Shown here one piece after another: positions 55,492-58,829 of a stretch of 58,829 nt of DNA (its first letter is position 1; each line of letters opens with the position of its first letter). This DNA is from Nitrospiraceae bacterium (GTDB lineage Bacteria > Nitrospirota > Nitrospiria > Nitrospirales > Nitrospiraceae). The position numbers were made by a program, and so were the translations under genes. The notes below the pieces were generated by a model. The model worked only from the letters and a program-made list of their open reading frames with translations, was not told where the DNA came from and made no database searches. The DNA lies in contig CAKKRK010000149.1 of NCBI GenBank assembly GCA_919902665.1, positions 1-58,829 on the forward strand, read 5' to 3'.

Positions 55492-55821
55492 ATGTCGCTT
55501 CCTATTTCACTCGGGCTTTTTGTCCTCGCCGGCTTATGTGAAATCGGCGGCGGGTACTTAATCTGGCTGGCGATTCGAGATGGCAGGCATTGGGGTTATG
55601 GTGCGGCTGGCGCTGTCATCCTGGTTTGTTATGGCATGATTCCCACGCTGCAACCAGCTCACTTTGGGCGTGTCTACGCCGCCTACGGTGGAATGTTCAT
55701 CGTCTTGTCCTTACTATGGGGGTGGGGTATCGACGGAGTTCGGCCGGATCGCTATGACGCGATGGGTGCCGTGCTCTGTCTAGCTGGTACGATGGTCATC
55801 ATGTATGCTCCCAGGACATAG
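55492..55821 (+). CDS. ynfA: YnfA-family small membrane protein
   Basis: A 109-residue inner-membrane protein with four helices, UPF0060/YnfA family, distantly related to small multidrug transporters. Signature sequence: [18 protein letters not shown] and later [20 protein letters not shown]. The start is ATG 55492, seven bases after GGGAG; an upstream ATG at 55474 is less likely. It follows the RND pump by 53 bases. Its substrate is unknown; some homologues are linked to drug or metal efflux. Confidence 0.9.
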   Translation: MSLPISLGLFVLAGLCEIGGGYLIWLAIRDGRHWGYGAAGAVILVCYGMIPTLQPAHFGRVYAAYGGMFIVLSLLWGWGIDGVRPDRYDAMGAVLCLAGTMVIMYAPRT

Positions 55822-56045
55822 AAAGAAAAAGTATAGAGGAAGACACATCGACACATGCACCCAATCCCTCGGCTTGGTTCAATCTCCGTTTCAAGGCTAT
55901 CCCGTACGGCGTACGATCACGAACTTAGAGAACTATTTTGGATTGCGTCATATCGAATTATGAATGCGGGTGTTTGTTCTGCATGATAGGCTGGCCACGG
56001 CAATTTGAAAGGTTTAGAACCCGCTCGCGTACAAGAGGCGTACCC

Positions 56046-57455
56046 GTGAACGGTAGCAGGTGCATGACGCAGATGGCTGTGTGGGGAATTCTGAGCAGCC
56101 TGTTAGTCCCCGTTTGGGGTCTAGCCGGAAGCCAACAGGCTCCAGCGGTAAACGGTCACGATTTGCAGAGCCAAGTTAAGGGGACGGCCACTAAAGTCAT
56201 TCCAGCGGTGGTCAGCATTGCGTCGACTGTCATGGTGCGTGACCAAGCGTTCAGCGACGAAGCCTTGCCGTTTGGGTTGTTCAAGGAGCCTCCGTCGCGT
56301 CGCCAATATGGGCAGGGGTCTGGGGTGATTGTCTCGCCAGACGGCTACATCATCACGAATAACCATGTGGTTGCCGATGCCGTCGATGTGGAGGTGATCC
56401 TGGCGGATCGCCGTCAATACAAAGGGAAGGTTGTCGCGACGGATCCCAAGACCGACGTGGCGGTAGTGAAGATTCACGGGTCGAATCTGCCCACTGCGAC
56501 CTGGGGGGATTCGAGCCATCTGGCCGTCGGCGACTTCGTACTTGCCATCGGGAACCCACTGGGCTTGAGCCGCACCGTCACATTCGGCATCGTAAGCGCG
56601 GTTGGCCGCGCGGATGTCGGCGTAGCGGACTTCGAAGACTTCATCCAGACAGACGCGCCGATCAACCCTGGAAATTCAGGCGGAGCGCTCGTGAATATCC
56701 AGGGCGAGCTGATCGGGATCAACACGGCCATTGCGAGTCCCACCGGCGGAAGCGTGGGGGTCGGGTTTGCGATTCCCAGCAACATGGCTCGTGCGGCCAT
56801 GCAGAGTCTCATTAAGACGGGCCGCGTGGTGCGGGGATTTCTGGGGGCTTCGACGCAAGATGTCAGCCCGCCGCTGGGGAAAATTTTGCGCCTGCCGGAT
56901 GTCAAAGGCGCGATCGTGACGGATGTGCAATCCAAGGGGTCGGCCGAACGAGCTGGCTTGAAGCGAGGCGATGTTGTGGTGCGCTTCGACGGGCGAGACA
57001 TTATGGATAGCGGCCAGCTGAGGAATCTGGTGGCGCAAGCGTCGATCAGCAGCAAACATCGCCTGGATCTCATCCGAGATGGGAAGCTGTATCAGGCTGA
57101 GCTAGTGATTCAGGAAGCCCCGCGTGAGCGAACCAAGAAGGCTCAGCCAGCCTCAACTGCATCCACCGTTCATCCACTCGCCGGTGTGGTTTTTGATGAT
57201 GTGACGCCACCGTTGGCGCGTCAGATGGATTTACCGGTGAACAATGGCGTGGTGGTCACGGATATTGAAGAAGGCAGCTTGGCCGAAGCCTCAGGCCTCC
57301 AGCCGGGCGACGTCGTGTTGGAACTCAATCGGCAATATGTAACCAGCTTTGCAAACTTTCAGCGCCTGGCCGATCCACTGAAACCTACCGACCTCGCCCT
57401 CCTGCTTGTGAACCGTCAGGGCAACATCCTGTACATCCCAATTCAGGGGGAGTAG
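56046..57455 (+). CDS. HtrA/DegP-like periplasmic serine protease with two PDZ domains
   Basis: A 469-residue S1C protease. A signal peptide (MAVWGILSSLLVPVWGLAG) is followed by the trypsin-like domain with catalytic His in TNNHVVAD (about residue 107), Asp in KTDVAVVK (about 136) and Ser in NPGNSGGAL (about 211). Two PDZ domains follow (RGFLGASTQDVSPPLG and GVVFDDVTPPLARQM begin them), separated by a Lys/Ser/Thr-rich linker. It degrades or refolds damaged periplasmic proteins. GTG 56046, with AAGAGG upstream, is the chosen start; ATG 56064 is possible. The position next to a copper island suits envelope-stress defence. Confidence 0.9.
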   Translation: MNGSRCMTQMAVWGILSSLLVPVWGLAGSQQAPAVNGHDLQSQVKGTATKVIPAVVSIASTVMVRDQAFSDEALPFGLFKEPPSRRQYGQGSGVIVSPDGYIITNNHVVADAVDVEVILADRRQYKGKVVATDPKTDVAVVKIHGSNLPTATWGDSSHLAVGDFVLAIGNPLGLSRTVTFGIVSAVGRADVGVADFEDFIQTDAPINPGNSGGALVNIQGELIGINTAIASPTGGSVGVGFAIPSNMARAAMQSLIKTGRVVRGFLGASTQDVSPPLGKILRLPDVKGAIVTDVQSKGSAERAGLKRGDVVVRFDGRDIMDSGQLRNLVAQASISSKHRLDLIRDGKLYQAELVIQEAPRERTKKAQPASTASTVHPLAGVVFDDVTPPLARQMDLPVNNGVVVTDIEEGSLAEASGLQPGDVVLELNRQYVTSFANFQRLADPLKPTDLALLLVNRQGNILYIPIQGE

Positions 57456-57687
57456 TGAAAGAGAAGGCGGCTCGCCAGGACGACAGAGGCTGCGAGATTT
57501 GAAGCCCCTACAGGGTCAGAGACTATAGGTACCGATAGTTCCTCATTATTTCGTTCTCAATCACTTACAAAGAATCAAGAGGTAGACGAGGAACCGATGG
57601 AAACAGATCGGACACGATAGTTCTGCCACAGTTTAGCCGCAAGGAGAGGAAGTGCTATAGTCTATTCCCCTCGTATTGAGGAAGCTT

Positions 57688-58623
57688 ATGCCTGAAGGGC
57701 GATGCCAACTTTGTGGAGTTGATTCAATACTAAAACTGAGCCACATTTTGCCCGCTTTCGCGTACCGTTGGCTGCGAGAAACCTCTAGCAATGGTCACAT
57801 GCGGAGCGCTTCTTCACCAAATCAACGCGTGCAGGACGGATTGAAGCGATACTGGCTCTGTGCTTCATGCGAAGGTGTGTTAAGTGAGTCCGAAACTCGC
57901 TTCGCGAGTGACATGTTCTATCCCTACACTGAGGGTGCATCGAGTCGGATAGTCTACGGTGAGTGGATGCTCAGGTTTTGCGTCTCAGTATCGTGGCGAG
58001 TGCTGAAATTCCACAGGGAGGAGGGCGCTCTAAGAGACTATGATTCAGAGGCTGTTGAGCGGATAGATAAGGCTCTGGATGTATGGAAGGATTTTCTTTT
58101 ACACCGTCAGCCTACCCCAAGATCCTACCAACAGCATATGCTTCCACTCGGTCCCATTGAGTCCGCGAGTAAACCGGGCAATCTTCCTACGAACATCAAC
58201 CGCTATGTGATGCGTACAATCGACATGGATCTCGTCAAGAGTCCTACAACTAACTTTGTGTATTCCAAGCTGGGTCGCTTCCTGATTCTAGGTTTTATCC
58301 GCGAAGATCACCCGAACCGATGGCAGGGAACCAAAATAAATGTCAAAACCGGTGTGGTTGAGCCGCGCAACTATTCATTGCCCAATCAATTCCTGCAGTA
58401 CATAAACTCACGTGCCCATCACATCGCTAAACAGCAAACTCAACTTAGTGAGCGCCAGCGCCAGAAGATCGATAAAGCTTTCCGATCCAACAAGGGTAGA
58501 TTGGCTAATAGCGATCAATTCCTCGCAATGCAGAGTGATATGAGGATGTTTGGAGAGGCGGCCTTTAAGGACAGCCGCTCATCGGAGCCAACACCCGAAG
58601 AGCATAATGACAAAGACCAGTAG
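57688..58623 (+). CDS. unrecognised protein with N-terminal zinc-ribbon/HNH-like motif
   Basis: A 311-residue cytoplasmic protein I cannot place in a named family. The N-terminus reads CQLCG, then LSHILPAF and later LCASCEGVLSESE, that is C-x2-C, His and C-x2-C, the metal-site arrangement of treble-clef HNH nucleases. The remainder is mixed alpha/beta, with Trp- and Arg-rich helices and no signal or membrane segment. The last 50 residues are polar and probably disordered. ATG 57688 has GAGG six bases upstream. Restriction, defence or RNA binding are possible but unsupported. Confidence 0.65.
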   Translation: MPEGRCQLCGVDSILKLSHILPAFAYRWLRETSSNGHMRSASSPNQRVQDGLKRYWLCASCEGVLSESETRFASDMFYPYTEGASSRIVYGEWMLRFCVSVSWRVLKFHREEGALRDYDSEAVERIDKALDVWKDFLLHRQPTPRSYQQHMLPLGPIESASKPGNLPTNINRYVMRTIDMDLVKSPTTNFVYSKLGRFLILGFIREDHPNRWQGTKINVKTGVVEPRNYSLPNQFLQYINSRAHHIAKQQTQLSERQRQKIDKAFRSNKGRLANSDQFLAMQSDMRMFGEAAFKDSRSSEPTPEEHNDKDQ

Positions 58624-58699
58624 AGGGTTGCATATTCGCAATCTCTGCCATTTGTCACTCTCATAGTGGCATCCATCACCCACCCACTGAGCATTTCGT

Positions 58700-58829
58700 A
58701 TGAGTATTCCGTTATATAGGAAACAGCTGAAGATCAAATGCTCGTTCGGTGAACCAGACGAGTGCGATGGCAATCATATCCTGCTCCCCTTGAAATTGAG
58801 ACCACCTCTACGACATGGTCCTGAGTGGA
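58700..58829 (+). CDS. possible partial open reading frame at window end
   Basis: From ATG 58700 the frame stays open for 43 codons to the edge (MSIPLYRKQLKIKCSFGEPD, then ECDGNH). Codon content is not obviously random, but there is no clear ribosome-binding site and no recognised family. It may be the start of a gene that continues outside the window. Confidence 0.2.
   Translation, partial: MSIPLYRKQLKIKCSFGEPDECDGNHILLPLKLRPPLRHGPEW

Overview
The window reads as chromosomal DNA of a free-living Gram-negative bacterium of moderately high GC. The likeliest source is a Nitrospira-type member of the Nitrospirota. The grounds are a complete 13-subunit complex I with fused NuoCD, many outer-membrane and Tat-exported proteins, dense metal-handling genes and ureide-nitrogen genes. 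The genus is an impression from gene content, not a proven assignment. I saw no rRNA, tRNA, CRISPR array, insertion sequence, integrase or phage gene.

Layout. (1) 52-2935: a minus-strand glyoxalase-like / acetyltransferase / polysaccharide deacetylase trio, and a divergent site-2 protease with CBS domains. (2) 2978-20235, all minus: midA-nuoA-B-CD-E-F-G-H-I-J-K-L-M-N-yihY. The first gene is a homologue of the complex I assembly methyltransferase NDUFAF7/MidA. (3) secA, minus, 20597-23320. (4) 23570-30214, plus: a cell-envelope module built from three small secreted His/Cys-rich proteins, two paralogous outer-membrane barrels, a TlpA-like thioredoxin, a beta-propeller lipoprotein and a TonB protein. 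(5) 30211-43654, minus: a ureide-catabolic regulon. It holds an fdrA-allG-carbamate kinase-BMP/ABC transporter-biuret hydrolase-like-ABC ATPase-second cysteine hydrolase-AtzF-C-like operon, plus allH and two tandem GntR/FCD repressors. A perfect TTGTATACAA palindrome lies upstream of both gntR1-allH and fdrA. (6) 43770-55821: a copper/heavy-metal island with an Slp lipoprotein, DsbA-like protein, Cu+ P-type ATPase, multicopper oxidase CopA, CopB, a fourth small His-rich RGPP-tail protein, an RND adaptor and pump, and YnfA. (7) 56046-58829: an HtrA protease, an unrecognised zinc-ribbon protein, and a possible partial gene at the edge.

How the parts may work together. Complex I feeds electrons to the quinone pool. 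The copper island detoxifies and exports Cu(I) from cytoplasm and periplasm. Region 5 appears to import a ureide, hydrolyse an amide bond, phosphorolyse a carbamoyl-N bond with the FdrA/AllG/AllH carbamoyltransferase, and make ATP from carbamoyl phosphate with carbamate kinase. No allantoin-branch genes are present and a biuret hydrolase-like enzyme sits in the operon, so an energy-conserving biuret/allophanate route is the most interesting hypothesis. Region 4 resembles no envelope system I can name and is the second candidate for something undescribed.

Start codons were reassigned where ribosome-binding sites or ATGA/GTGA overlaps favoured an internal start. All functional claims rest on motif recognition by eye; no database search was run.
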